From positions 248,001-312,000 of the forward strand of contig NZ_JAAOXM010000002.1 of the NCBI RefSeq assembly GCF_011605345.1: a stretch of 64,000 bases of DNA. The letters are read 5' to 3'. Position 1 is the stretch's first letter. Each line of letters begins with the position of its first letter. A model generated the notes under the pieces. That model was not told where the DNA came from, did not search any database, and saw only the letters and a program-made list of their open reading frames with translations. Position numbers and translations under genes: made by a program. The DNA comes from Burkholderia sp. D-99 (GTDB lineage: Bacteria; Pseudomonadota; Gammaproteobacteria; Burkholderiales; Burkholderiaceae). Below are positions 44,749 through 53,475 of the stretch, piece after piece.

Positions 44749-45942
44749 ATGCCCCACGCCGCCCTCGCCCTCGACACCGCGCCGAGCGCCCCCCACGCGG
44801 CCGGCGAACCGGCCGCCCGGCTGTCGCCGCTCGACGCCGTGATCGAAACCGTCGCCGCGCGCCGCGAAGAATTCGACCGCCTGTCGCACGTGCCGCGCGA
44901 CGTGATCGCGCTGTTCAAGCAAGCCGGCATCTATCGCGCGGGCACGCCGCGCCGCTTCGGCGGCGATGCGCTCGCGCCGACCGCGTTCCTCGACATGATC
45001 GAACGGATCGCGACCGCCGACGGCTCGGCCGCGTGGGTCGCGAGCTTCGGCTCCGCGAACGTCTATCTCGCCGCGCTGCCGCTCGAAACCCAGGCCGAGT
45101 TGTACGCGAGCGGCCCCGACCAGGTGTTCGCGGGCGGCCTGTTCCCGGTGCAGCCGGCCCAGGCCGCGCCGGGCGGCTGGTGCGTGAACGGCACGTGGAA
45201 ATTCGCGAGCGGCTGCAAGGGTGCCGACTGGCTCGGCGTCGGCATCGCCGTGCCCGGCGCGCAGGATGCCGCGCCGAACAAGCCGCGCACGGCCGTGTTC
45301 CGCGCGGCCGACGTCGAGATCGTCGAGAACTGGAGCGTGGTCGGCATGCAGGGCACCGGCAGCCACGACCTGCGCGTCGACGATCGCTTCGTGCCGGAAG
45401 CGTGGACCTTCGTGCGCGGCGGCGAACCGACCGTCGACGAGCCGCTGTACCGCTACCCGACCGTCGCGTATGCGGCGCAGGTGCTGGCCGTCGTCAACCT
45501 TGGCCTCGCGCGCGCGGCGCTCGACGTCGTGAACCGGATGTCCGGTGGCCGGCAGACGACGACCGGCGCGCCGCGTCTCGCCGATCGTGCGTACTACCGG
45601 ATCGAACTCGCGAAGGCCGAGGCGCAACTGCGCTCGGCGCGCGCGTTCTTCTACGACGCAACCGACACGGTGTGGCAATCGATCCTCGCGGGCAACCCCG
45701 TGACGCCCGACCAGGTCAGCCTGCTGCGGCTCGCGGCCACGCATATCGCACGCGAAGGCGCGAGCGTCGTCGAACGCGCGTACCGCCTCGGCGGCACGGC
45801 GGCGATCTACCGGTCGCATCCGCTGCAGCGGCTGCTGCGCGACGCGATGGTCGTCACGCAGCACGCGTTTCTCGGCGAGGGCAACTTCGACGGCGCCGGC
45901 GCGGTGTTCACCGGCGTGACGCCGTTTCCCGGCTATCTGTAA
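44749..45942 (+). CDS. iacA: IacA, acyl-CoA-dehydrogenase-fold flavin monooxygenase
   Basis: 397 residues of the acyl-CoA-dehydrogenase-like hydroxylase group (HpaC/HsaA-type D-group monooxygenases): 'FDRLSHVPRDVIALFKQAGI', 'RRFGGDALAPTAFLDMIERI', 'NGTWKFASGCKGADWLGVGI' and a C-terminal 'LGEGNFDGAGAVFTG'. With reduced flavin from IacG it would start IAA breakdown by hydroxylating the indole ring. The start is set by CAGGAGACAGCC. First gene of iacA-B-I-H-E; 101 bases to iacB. Confidence 0.88.
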   Translation: MPHAALALDTAPSAPHAAGEPAARLSPLDAVIETVAARREEFDRLSHVPRDVIALFKQAGIYRAGTPRRFGGDALAPTAFLDMIERIATADGSAAWVASFGSANVYLAALPLETQAELYASGPDQVFAGGLFPVQPAQAAPGGWCVNGTWKFASGCKGADWLGVGIAVPGAQDAAPNKPRTAVFRAADVEIVENWSVVGMQGTGSHDLRVDDRFVPEAWTFVRGGEPTVDEPLYRYPTVAYAAQVLAVVNLGLARAALDVVNRMSGGRQTTTGAPRLADRAYYRIELAKAEAQLRSARAFFYDATDTVWQSILAGNPVTPDQVSLLRLAATHIAREGASVVERAYRLGGTAAIYRSHPLQRLLRDAMVVTQHAFLGEGNFDGAGAVFTGVTPFPGYL

Positions 45943-46043
45943 CCTGCGTCGACCGAACTGTTTTTCAACGCGCATGAAGCCGACGCCGAACCACCTTCGC
46001 CGGCCGGTTCATGCGCCTCACCGATTCCTCTGGAGAACCTGAT

Positions 46044-46421
46044 ATGTCCGATTCGAATCCGCTGCCGCTGCGCGTCCTGTTCTGCTGCGGCGTGTCGCAA
46101 AACTTCTTCGACTTGCCGCGCGAGAAGATCGGCGAAGTGTGGCAGGCGTACGGCGCGATGCTCGCCGCCGTCGAAGCGATGCCCGGTGTGCACGTGCTCG
46201 GCGTGATGGACGACGACCGCCTCGTGGTCGGCCAGGCCGACGGCGCCCCGTGGACCTTCTACATCATGGCCGACGTCGCCGATTTCGACACGACGGTCGC
46301 CGTGTGCAACCTGTATCGCACGACGCCGGTCGGCGAATACAACCTGTGGCGCTACGGCAAGATCGAAGCACGCGTCGGCCGCGCGCTGACCGTGCCGCCG
46401 GCCGCGAAGCCCGCGTCGTGA
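46044..46421 (+). CDS. iacB: IacB, small conserved protein of IAA degradation
   Basis: 125 residues with no classic domain call. 'LFCCGVSQNFFDLPREKIGE' and 'GVHVLGVMDDDRLVVGQADG' mark the IacB family, found only in iac clusters. 'PWTFYIMADVADFDTTVAVC' suggests a ferredoxin-like alpha/beta fold. Exact reaction unknown. GGAG lies upstream of the ATG; iacI follows after eight bases. Confidence 0.82.
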   Translation: MSDSNPLPLRVLFCCGVSQNFFDLPREKIGEVWQAYGAMLAAVEAMPGVHVLGVMDDDRLVVGQADGAPWTFYIMADVADFDTTVAVCNLYRTTPVGEYNLWRYGKIEARVGRALTVPPAAKPAS

Positions 46422-46429
46422 GGCGCGCG

Positions 46430-46951
46430 ATGACCGACCTGTCACCGGATCGGATCGACGCGCTCGTGCAGCGCGTGGCAGCGCTCGATGCCGAGCGCGC
46501 GGTGCGCGCGACGATCACGCGCTACATGGCGCTGTGCGACGTGCCCGAGGATGCCGGCGACGGCCCGTCGCTCGCCGGGCTGTTCACCGCCGATGCCGTG
46601 TGGGAGGGCATCGGCCCGCAATACGCGCAGAAGTTCGGCCGCCTCGAAGGCACGGCCGCGATCGTCACGATGCTGGGCCGCTACCTGCCGCCCGACCCGC
46701 ATTTCTCGGCGAACCTGCATTTCCTGACGTCGGAGTCGATCGAGATCGGCGCCGGCAACGCAAGCGTGCGCGGCCGCTGGATCATGCTGCAGGCGTCGCG
46801 CTATGCGGACGGCACGGCCGAGCTGATCGCCGCGCGGCTGACCGTCGATTTCGCACCGGCCGCCAGCGGCTCCGCATGGCTGATCCGTCATTTCCGCACC
46901 GAACGCGTGCTCGACGGCCCGTGGCCGCTCGCCGCCGCGCCACGGTCCTGA
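46430..46951 (+). CDS. iacI: IacI, SnoaL-like (NTF2-fold) protein
   Basis: 173 residues. 'RATITRYMALCDVPEDAGDG' and 'LAGLFTADAVWEGIGPQYAQ' give the SnoaL_4-type NTF2 fold used by small cyclases, isomerases and dioxygenase accessory proteins. Part of the iac core; its precise step is uncertain. Starts eight bases after iacB. Confidence 0.83.
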   Translation: MTDLSPDRIDALVQRVAALDAERAVRATITRYMALCDVPEDAGDGPSLAGLFTADAVWEGIGPQYAQKFGRLEGTAAIVTMLGRYLPPDPHFSANLHFLTSESIEIGAGNASVRGRWIMLQASRYADGTAELIAARLTVDFAPAASGSAWLIRHFRTERVLDGPWPLAAAPRS

Positions 46952-46982
46952 TGCTTTCCACCGCTTCCGCACGATACCGACC

Positions 46983-48107
46983 ATGACAGGCTTCATCGAC
47001 ACCTTCACGCTCGGCGGCCCCGGCCCCACGATCGCGATCAAGGACACGATCGACATCGCGGGCCATCCGACCCGCGCGGCGAGCCGCGCGCTCGCCGATG
47101 CACCGCCGGCCGCACAGCACGCGGACGTCGTCCGCCTGCTGCTCGACGCGGGCTGGCAGATCGCCGGCAAGGCGAACATGCACGAGCTCGCGTTCGGCAT
47201 GACCGGCATCAACGACTACACGGGCACGCCCGTCAATCCGCAGGACGCGACGCGCATCCCGGGCGGCTCGTCGAGCGGTTCCGCTTCGCTCGTCGGGCTC
47301 GGCGCGGTCGACGCGGCGCTCGGCACCGATACCGGCGGCTCGATCCGCGGGCCGGCCGCCTGCTGCGGCGTGGCCGGGCTGAAGCCGACGTTCGGCCGCG
47401 TGTCGCGGCGCGGCGTCGCGCCGGCCGATACCACGCTCGATTGCGTCGGGCCGTTCGCCCGCGATATCCGCACGCTGGCCGCGGTGATGGCCGCGATCGC
47501 GCCGGGCTTCGATCGTGCGCGAGCGGCGGCCTCCGTGGCGGGCTGCACGATCGCGCAGATCCACGTCGAAGCCGATCCGGCGATCGCCGCCGCGCTCGAT
47601 GCGGCCGTGCGCGCGTCGGGCCTGCGTTCGCACACGGTCGTGCTCGACGACATGCCGGCCGCATTCGCGGCCGGGCTCACCGTGATCAACGCGGAAACAT
47701 CGCGCGCGTTCGGCCATCTCGTCGGAACCGGCAAGCTCGGTGCCGACCTCGATGCGCGGCTGCGCACGGCCGCGACGACGACACCCGCCGCCCTCGCGGA
47801 AGCCGAAGCCGTACGCGCACGCTTCACCGCACAGGTCGACGCCGCGCTCGAGCACGCGGACGTGCTCGTGCTGCCGACGCTGCCCGCGCTGCCGATCACG
47901 CTGCAGCAGGCGCGCGACGGTGTATCGGTGATCGCGATGTCGTCGCTGATCCGGCCGTTCAACCTGAGCGGCCACCCGGCGCTCAGCCTGCCGCTGCCGC
48001 TGGCCGGTTCGCCGCTGAAGGCCGGCCTGCAGATCGTCGGGCGCAAGGGCGCGGACGAGCGGGTCTGCGCGATCGCGGCACACTTCGAAGCGGCACTCGC
48101 CGCATGA
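46983..48107 (+). CDS. iacH: IacH, amidase-signature hydrolase
   Basis: 374 residues. The catalytic Ser-cisSer-Lys triad is visible: Lys20 in 'AIKDTIDIAG', cis-Ser in 'PGGSSSGSASLVGLG' (about residue 97), and the nucleophile Ser120 in 'GTDTGGSIRGPA'. It would hydrolyse an amide intermediate or side product of IAA catabolism in the cytosol. Shorter than many amidases (450+), as is usual for the IacH type. 31 bases after iacI. Confidence 0.87.
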   Translation: MTGFIDTFTLGGPGPTIAIKDTIDIAGHPTRAASRALADAPPAAQHADVVRLLLDAGWQIAGKANMHELAFGMTGINDYTGTPVNPQDATRIPGGSSSGSASLVGLGAVDAALGTDTGGSIRGPAACCGVAGLKPTFGRVSRRGVAPADTTLDCVGPFARDIRTLAAVMAAIAPGFDRARAAASVAGCTIAQIHVEADPAIAAALDAAVRASGLRSHTVVLDDMPAAFAAGLTVINAETSRAFGHLVGTGKLGADLDARLRTAATTTPAALAEAEAVRARFTAQVDAALEHADVLVLPTLPALPITLQQARDGVSVIAMSSLIRPFNLSGHPALSLPLPLAGSPLKAGLQIVGRKGADERVCAIAAHFEAALAA

Positions 48108-48166
48108 ACCACGATGCGGGCGCGGCTTCACCCCGCACGCGCTCGCGAACCAGGGAACTACGCACC

Positions 48167-48910
48167 ATGTCAGACCGAGTCGTCCTCGTCACCGGCGCCG
48201 CGCGCGGGCTCGGCGCCGTCATCGCCGAACGTTTCCATGCGGCCGGCTATCGCGTCGCGCTCGCGGATATCGCCGCCGACGCCATTCACGCGCATGCGCG
48301 CGAACTCGACCCGAGCGGCGAACGCGCGATCGCGCTGCCGCTCGACGTCACGTCGAAACGCGATTTCGAAGCCGCGCGCGATGCGCTCGTCGCGCGCTGG
48401 GGCACGATCGACGTGCTCGTGAACAACGCGGGCGCATCGAAGGTCGTGCCTGCGATGGAGATCACGGCCGAGCAGTTCGACCAGGTGATCGACGTGAACC
48501 TGCGTAGCGTGCTGTTCGGCTGCCAGGTATTCGGCCAGTATTTCGCGGAACGTGGTACGGGCCGCATCGTCAACATCGCGTCGCTCGCCGGACAGAACGG
48601 CGGCTCGGCGACGGGCGCGCACTACGCGGCCGCGAAGGGCGGCACGCTGACGCTGACCAAGGTGTTCGCGCGCGATCTCGGCGCGCAAGGCGTGACCGTC
48701 AACGCGATCTCGCCGGGCCCGCTCGACCTGCCGATCGTGCATGAAAGCGTCGCGCCGGAGAAGCTGCGTCAGGTGCTCGCGAGCCTGCCGGGCGGCAAGC
48801 TCGGATCGGCCGGTTTCGTCGCGGATGCAGCCGTGCTGCTCGCGTCGGGCGACGCGCATTTCGCGAACGGCGCATGCTGGGACATCAACGGCGGGTTGTA
48901 CATGCGCTGA
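48167..48910 (+). CDS. iacE: IacE, short-chain dehydrogenase/reductase
   Basis: 247 residues, classical SDR: 'VVLVTGAARGLGAVIAERF' (TGxxxGxG), 'VNNAGASKVVPA' (NAG), the catalytic Ser in 'IVNIASLAG' and Tyr/Lys in 'AHYAAAKGGTL' (Y-x3-K). In the P. phytofirmans scheme IacE acts after IacA in forming dioxindole-3-acetate. The ATG at 48167 follows CAGGGAACTACG. Last gene of the iacA operon; a 6-base repeat array follows. Confidence 0.88.
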   Translation: MSDRVVLVTGAARGLGAVIAERFHAAGYRVALADIAADAIHAHARELDPSGERAIALPLDVTSKRDFEAARDALVARWGTIDVLVNNAGASKVVPAMEITAEQFDQVIDVNLRSVLFGCQVFGQYFAERGTGRIVNIASLAGQNGGSATGAHYAAAKGGTLTLTKVFARDLGAQGVTVNAISPGPLDLPIVHESVAPEKLRQVLASLPGGKLGSAGFVADAAVLLASGDAHFANGACWDINGGLYMR

Positions 48911-48963
48911 CCGGCGGCCCCCCTTCGATTGCGCGCGGCCGACCGGTGCCGCGCGCGGGACAC

Positions 48964-49023
48964 GTGCTGGTGCTGGTGCTGGTGCTGGTGCTGGTGCTGG
49001 TGCTGGTGCTGGTGCTGGTGCTG
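48964..49023 (+). repeat. 6-bp tandem repeat GTGCTG, 10 exact copies
   Basis: Ten perfect copies between the iacE stop (48910) and the stop of the converging response-regulator gene (49059). Copy number may vary by slippage. Confidence 0.95.
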
Positions 49024-49058
49024 AGCGGGTGCGCGTACGTCCGCGTGCCTGCGGCCCC

Positions 49059-49691
49059 CTATCGCGACGACTCCCCGTCGTCGCCCCACACGACCATCAC
49101 GTCCCGCACGAGCGCGGCGATCGACGTCGCGCCGAGCTTCTCCTTGATGCTTGCACGGTGCACGTCGACGGTCTTCACGCTGATCGACAGATCCGACGCG
49201 ATCTGCTTGCTGCCCTTGCCGTCCACCACGCCGCGCAGCACTTCCTTCTCGCGCGCGGTCAGCGCATCGAGCCGCTGACGCAACTCGCGGTGGCGCTGGC
49301 TGACCACATGCCGTTGCTGCGCGAGCCGCAGCGCGCGTTGCACGCGCTCGAGCATCTGCTGCGAGTTGTACGGCTTCTCGACGAAATCGATCGCGCCGTT
49401 CTGCAGCGCGCGCACGGACATCGGGATATCGCCGTGCCCGCTGACGAAGATCACCGGCAGCGTCGCGCCACGCGCGTTCAGTTCGGCCTGCACGTCGAAG
49501 CCGCTCTTCTCCGGCATGCGCACGTCGAGCACCAGGCAGGCGGGCAGGTTCACGTCGAAGCGCGCGAGAAACTCCGCGGCGTTCGCGAACCCTTCGGACG
49601 CGATGCCGACCGATTCGAGCAGCCAGGCGAGCGACGTCCGCATGCCGCTGTCGTCGTCGACGATGTATACGATCGGTGCGGGTGACGTCAT
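49059..49691 (-). CDS. iacR2: FixJ-type LuxR-family response regulator of the iac cluster
   Basis: 210 residues. Receiver domain: 'IVYIVDDDSGMRTSLAWLLE' acidic pocket, phospho-acceptor Asp56 in 'CLVLDVRMPEKSG', Thr/Ser 'VIFVSGHGD', Lys in 'FVEKPYN'. LuxR HTH: 'LTAREKEVLRGVVDGKGSKQ' and 'ASDLSISVKTVDVHRASIKE'. Probably phosphorylated by the sensor kinase at 43048 and binding the related sites at 44602 and 49879. Divergent from iacG. The symbol follows the P. phytofirmans system. Confidence 0.87.
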   Translation of the reverse strand: MTSPAPIVYIVDDDSGMRTSLAWLLESVGIASEGFANAAEFLARFDVNLPACLVLDVRMPEKSGFDVQAELNARGATLPVIFVSGHGDIPMSVRALQNGAIDFVEKPYNSQQMLERVQRALRLAQQRHVVSQRHRELRQRLDALTAREKEVLRGVVDGKGSKQIASDLSISVKTVDVHRASIKEKLGATSIAALVRDVMVVWGDDGESSR

Positions 49692-50044
49692 CGCGGGTGT
49701 CTCACTGGATATCGGTATGGGTATCGCACGCGCCGCATAGGGGGCCGGTTGCCGGCACGTCGCGCGCGTCGTTCGCTGGGGGTGCGCGGCACATCATAAC
49801 GAGCCGAAAACCCGCTGAAAACCCCTTCACGGGCCGCACGAACGTGCAATCGCGGTTTTTTTCGCACGCCGCGGCGCGCATCTAGGTAGAACCTTTAGAC
49901 GCGTTGGCGAGAACGCCACCTCCATCGTCAATCGTGCGAATGGTCGTCCGCATTTTCGCGACGTACGCTTGGGTCATCGTCGGCGATCCGGCGCTGCACC
50001 GGCGGCGCCGCACGATCGCCGCCTTCGTCCACTCAGGAGCGCCC
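49692..50044. other. Divergent control region of the response regulator and iacG
   Basis: 353 bases without a gene. The only notable element is the candidate regulator site at 49879-49898. A run of T at 49856-49862 gives an AT-rich patch in a GC-rich stretch. Confidence 0.5.
49879..49898. promoter_or_regulatory. Candidate response-regulator site upstream of iacG
   Basis: CATCTAGGTAGAACCTTTAG, including AGGT-AGA-ACCT dyad symmetry. It resembles the element at 44602-44620 (CATCT ... TTTAG with 9-10 bases between). Lies 147 bases before the iacG ATG. Confidence 0.45.
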
Positions 50045-50590
50045 ATGTCTTCCACGACCGATATCCAGCGACCGGCACGCGTCGAGCCGAGCGACGCGCA
50101 GAAGGCCTTCCGGCAAGCGATGGCCCACCTCGGCGCGGCCGTCAACGTGATCACCACCGCCGGGCCGCACGGCCGCTGCGGGATCACCGCCAGCGCCGTG
50201 TGCTCCGTCACCGACGCGCCGCCGACGCTGCTCGTGTGTCTGAACCGATCCAGCGCGATGCACGCGACGTTCGAACGCAATCGCCATGTCTGCATCAACG
50301 TGCTGCCGGCCGAACACGAACTGCTCGCACGGCACTTCGCCGGGCTCACCGACCTGCCGATGGAACAGCGCTTCGAACTGCCCGTGTGGGATCGCGGCGA
50401 GCAGGACGTGCCCGTGCTGCGCGACGCGCTCGCGAGCCTGCAGGGCACGATCGCCGACATGAAGGAAGTCGGCTCGCATTCGGTGATGTTCATCGAAGCG
50501 ACGTCGATCCGCGTGCGCGACGACGGCGACAGCCTGATCTACTTCAGCCGCGCGTTTCATCGCGTGTCGCGCACGGCGTGCGTGCGGTGA
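50045..50590 (+). CDS. iacG: IacG, flavin reductase
   Basis: 181 residues of the FMN/FAD reductase (HpaC-like) family: 'FRQAMAHLGAAVNVITTAGP', 'GITASAVCSVTDAPPTLLVC' and 'FHRVSRTACVR' at the end. It would supply reduced flavin to IacA. GAGCGCCC precedes the ATG; the upstream in-frame ATG at 49904 lies across the presumed promoter. It converges with the MFS gene at 50611 (20-base gap). Confidence 0.87.
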   Translation: MSSTTDIQRPARVEPSDAQKAFRQAMAHLGAAVNVITTAGPHGRCGITASAVCSVTDAPPTLLVCLNRSSAMHATFERNRHVCINVLPAEHELLARHFAGLTDLPMEQRFELPVWDRGEQDVPVLRDALASLQGTIADMKEVGSHSVMFIEATSIRVRDDGDSLIYFSRAFHRVSRTACVR

Positions 50591-50610
50591 AGGACGCGTG
50601 TCGCGCGTGA

Positions 50611-51879
50611 TTACGCGGCAGCACGCAACGCGCGCTGCCCGGCCGCAAGCGCGGCACCCACGAACAGCGTCAGCGCCGAATACACGAGCCCGCGTGCGAG
50701 CCCCGCGCTGTCCGACACCCAGCCGATCGCGACCGGCCCGGCGATCTGCCCGAATGCAAAGACCGTCGTGAACGCGCTGATCCCCTTCGCCCAGCCGTCG
50801 GGCGGCAGGTTGTGGCGCACGAACGCCGTCGTCGATGCGACGGCCGACAGGAACGTCGCGCCGAACAGCACGCCCGACGCGAACGCGGCAACCGGATGCA
50901 CGAACATCGCCGGCATCAGCGTCGCGATGCCGAGCAGCGCATTGAGCACGGCCAGCGCCTGGCCGCCGCGCATCCGGTCGAGCAACCGCGACCACAAGCG
51001 CGCCGATACGACGGTCGCGACGCCGAGCATCACGTAGAACGCGGAAACCACGGTGCCGCTCATCCCCGCGCCACGCAGCAGCGCGACGATGAACGTCATG
51101 TAGCCGATATAGCCGACGCCGAACAGGCCATAACCGGCCAGCGCGAGTGCGAAGCGGGCCGAGCTCGCGGTAGCGCTCGATGTCGCACCGTCGCGCGGCG
51201 CGGCCGGTGCCGCGTGCGCACGCTCGATGCGGCGCGCGGCCGACACGGCCACCGCCGAGAACAGCACGCACGCAACCGCGAGCGCGAACCAGGCCGGCTG
51301 CCAGCCGTGCACGCCATGCGTGAGCGTCGCCGGCACGAGCAGCGACGACGCGACGATGCCCCACCCCGTGCCGCCATAGTAGAGGCCGAGCAGCAAGCCC
51401 GCATCGCGCGGCGACGCCGACGCGAGCCGTGCGGCCAGCACGCCGCCGCTGATGAAGATCAGTGCGCTGCCGACGCCGGTCGCGAGCCGCTGCACGAGCA
51501 GCGCATGCATGCCCGATGTGAGCCCGCACGCGGCCATCAGCAACGCGGTCAGCGCACACCCGGCCGCCAGCAGCGTGCCCGCGCGCCAGCGCCGCGACAG
51601 CAAAGGAAACGCCAACGCACCGATCAGGTAGCCGGCCGCGTTCGCCGTGTTCAGCGCGCCGGCCTGCGCGAACGTCCAGCCGAGATCGGTCTTCATCGGC
51701 GGCAGCAGCAGCGCATACGAAAAGCGCGCGAGGCCGAGCGCGATCGCGCTGCCGAGCGACAGGCCGATCGCGAGCCGCCACGCGGCCATGCGATCGGGAT
51801 CACGGTCCGCGGGGTGGCGGGTCGCGCCGGTGTCCAGCTGCGACGGGCCGGCATGCTCCGGTTGCGGCGCTGCGCGCAT
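50611..51879 (-). CDS. MFS transporter, YbfB/YjiJ family
   Basis: 422 residues, 12 membrane segments. 'LSLGSAIALGLARFSYALLL' and 'PPMKTDLGWTFAQAGALNTA' are the YbfB/YjiJ signature. The start at 51879 has GGAGACACTCG upstream. At the edge of the iac island, convergent with iacG; it may move IAA or an intermediate, or be unrelated. Confidence 0.84.
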   Translation of the reverse strand: MRAAPQPEHAGPSQLDTGATRHPADRDPDRMAAWRLAIGLSLGSAIALGLARFSYALLLPPMKTDLGWTFAQAGALNTANAAGYLIGALAFPLLSRRWRAGTLLAAGCALTALLMAACGLTSGMHALLVQRLATGVGSALIFISGGVLAARLASASPRDAGLLLGLYYGGTGWGIVASSLLVPATLTHGVHGWQPAWFALAVACVLFSAVAVSAARRIERAHAAPAAPRDGATSSATASSARFALALAGYGLFGVGYIGYMTFIVALLRGAGMSGTVVSAFYVMLGVATVVSARLWSRLLDRMRGGQALAVLNALLGIATLMPAMFVHPVAAFASGVLFGATFLSAVASTTAFVRHNLPPDGWAKGISAFTTVFAFGQIAGPVAIGWVSDSAGLARGLVYSALTLFVGAALAAGQRALRAAA

Positions 51880-52053
51880 CGAGTGTCTCCTGTGTCGTTC
51901 GAAGCCGGGGCAAGTCGTCACGGCGGCACCCGCGTTGCGCGCGCGCCGATCCCGACTGTCTGTAAAGGCTTCCGATTCTGTCGACCGATCATACTTGAGC
52001 CGTCACGGGCCGGCAGGCGGCAAGCATGGGAGAACGGCCGCCGCTTGCGTACG

Positions 52054-52605
52054 CTACCGCCGCAATCCGGCCACGAAGGCCGTGAACAATGCGCGCCCCT
52101 CCGGCCACTCCGCCAATCCCGCTGCCGCATTCAGGTGGCCGCGCGGGCCGAGCAGCAGCGGCGTCGCGCCACGCTCGCTCGCCCATGCGATGCCGTGCCC
52201 GGACGGGTCGTACCCGTCATCCGAACTGGCGATCGCGAGCACCGGCAAGCCGCCGAAATCGCCGCCCGGCACCTTCGCGAACGCACTGGCCGCAGCCGGA
52301 AAACGCGGGCCGCCCGGATCGGGCACCGCAACGAGCCATGCACCGCGCACGACGCGCGCCGACGCCGCACGCCAGTGCGCGAACAGCAGGCAACCCAGCG
52401 AATGACAGATCAACACCGGCGGCACCGCGGCTTGCGCGACGGCTTCATCCAGCGCGGCCATCCAGTCACGCAGGTCGGGGGCATCCCATGACGCAGGCGC
52501 CATGCGGATCGCGCCGGGAAGCGCGGCCTCCCAGTGGCTCTGCCAATGATCCGGTCCCGAGTTGCCGATTCCCGGCACGATCACGATCGTTTGGTCCGTC
52601 TCCAT
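52054..52605 (-). CDS. RBBP9/YdeN-family alpha/beta hydrolase
   Basis: About 183 residues. 'IVIVPGIGNSGPDHWQSHWE' and the nucleophile elbow 'VLICHSLGCLLFAHW' are characteristic of the small RBBP9/YdeN serine hydrolases; 'DDGYDPSGHG' and 'GPRGHLNAAAGL' supply the Asp and His. Two starts are possible: 52617 and 52605, the second preferred because GGAG lies six bases upstream. Divergent from an Lrp gene. Substrate unknown. Confidence 0.85.
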   Translation of the reverse strand: METDQTIVIVPGIGNSGPDHWQSHWEAALPGAIRMAPASWDAPDLRDWMAALDEAVAQAAVPPVLICHSLGCLLFAHWRAASARVVRGAWLVAVPDPGGPRFPAAASAFAKVPGGDFGGLPVLAIASSDDGYDPSGHGIAWASERGATPLLLGPRGHLNAAAGLAEWPEGRALFTAFVAGLRR

Positions 52606-52722
52606 CTCCGTCTCCATGAACAGGCGAGCTCGCAGTCTGGCTTGCCGGAAACCGGCCGGGAATGGCAAATCATCGGATATTGAGACAATATGCCGATGAA
52701 TTAACGGAGCGGGAAAGCGGAC

Positions 52723-53178
52723 ATGTCGAACGGAGAACTCGATCGCCTGGATCTTTCGATCCTCGAGGCGCTACAGGAAAACGCACGGATGCCGCTGTCC
52801 GAAGTGGGCCGGCGCATCGGGCTGTCGCAGCCTGCCACGTCGGAGCGCGTCAAGCGGCTGGAAGAACGCGGCATCATCGCGGGCTACGGCGCGCGAATCG
52901 ACCCGGCCGCGCTCGGGTTGGGGATGACGGCCATCATCCGGCTGAAGACGACGCACGAACACATCAAGCCTGCGCTGCGCGCGTTCGCCGAGATGCCGCA
53001 CGTGATCGAGGTCCACCGGATGACCGGCGAGGATTGCTTTTTGCTGAAGGTCCTGGTGCCGACACCGGGACAACTGGAAACCATCATCGACGCGATCGCC
53101 CGTTTCGGCGCGGTCACGACGTCGCTGGTGCTTCGGTCCGAGCCGGTCAAACCGCTCGGCAAGGCACTGCTCGGCTGA
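52723..53178 (+). CDS. Lrp/AsnC-family transcriptional regulator
   Basis: 151 residues. N-terminal HTH 'RMPLSEVGRRIGLSQPATSE' (about 22-42) and a C-terminal RAM ligand-binding domain with 'HRMTGEDCFLLKVLVPTPGQ'. Such proteins respond to amino acids and often control a neighbouring gene. The neighbours are a divergent hydrolase and, about 400 bases downstream, the short-peptide operon; the intervening DNA is rich in inverted repeats that could be its sites. Confidence 0.87.
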   Translation: MSNGELDRLDLSILEALQENARMPLSEVGRRIGLSQPATSERVKRLEERGIIAGYGARIDPAALGLGMTAIIRLKTTHEHIKPALRAFAEMPHVIEVHRMTGEDCFLLKVLVPTPGQLETIIDAIARFGAVTTSLVLRSEPVKPLGKALLG

Positions 53179-53256
53179 AACAGGCATCGAATCGAGTCGC
53201 TGACTCGCCCCCGCCGACCGGCGACGCGTTCGCGCGCATGGCCGCCGCGAACGACG

Positions 53257-53284
53257 TCGATCGCCATCGATCGATGGCGATCGA
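53257..53284. promoter_or_regulatory. Perfect 28-bp palindrome
   Basis: The half-site TCGATCGCCATCGA is followed at once by its exact reverse complement, with no spacer, 79 bases past the Lrp stop and about 290 bases before the short-peptide gene. Flanking bases do not extend it. It may be an operator, or a hairpin ending Lrp transcription. Confidence 0.6.
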
Positions 53285-53475
53285 ATTCCCGATGAAAAAT
53301 CGCCGAACGCAATGCGTCGATTCAGATTCAGGTCATTAAAAAAATGACATTGAATCCGTCATTCGCTTTATCCGTGATTTACCGCGCGCGACTCGTCAAT
53401 CCCCCTTGTTTAGCATGACGAGGCTAAAAACCTTGCAACGCATTGCATTCGTAAATTCGTCAGACTAATATCAAC

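Noticed and set aside
48874..49278. Plus-strand frame with a (Val-Leu)n stretch followed by L-S-G-C, resembling a lipoprotein signal
   Set aside because: The Val-Leu run is the translated 6-bp repeat and the rest is antisense to the response regulator; no ribosome site.
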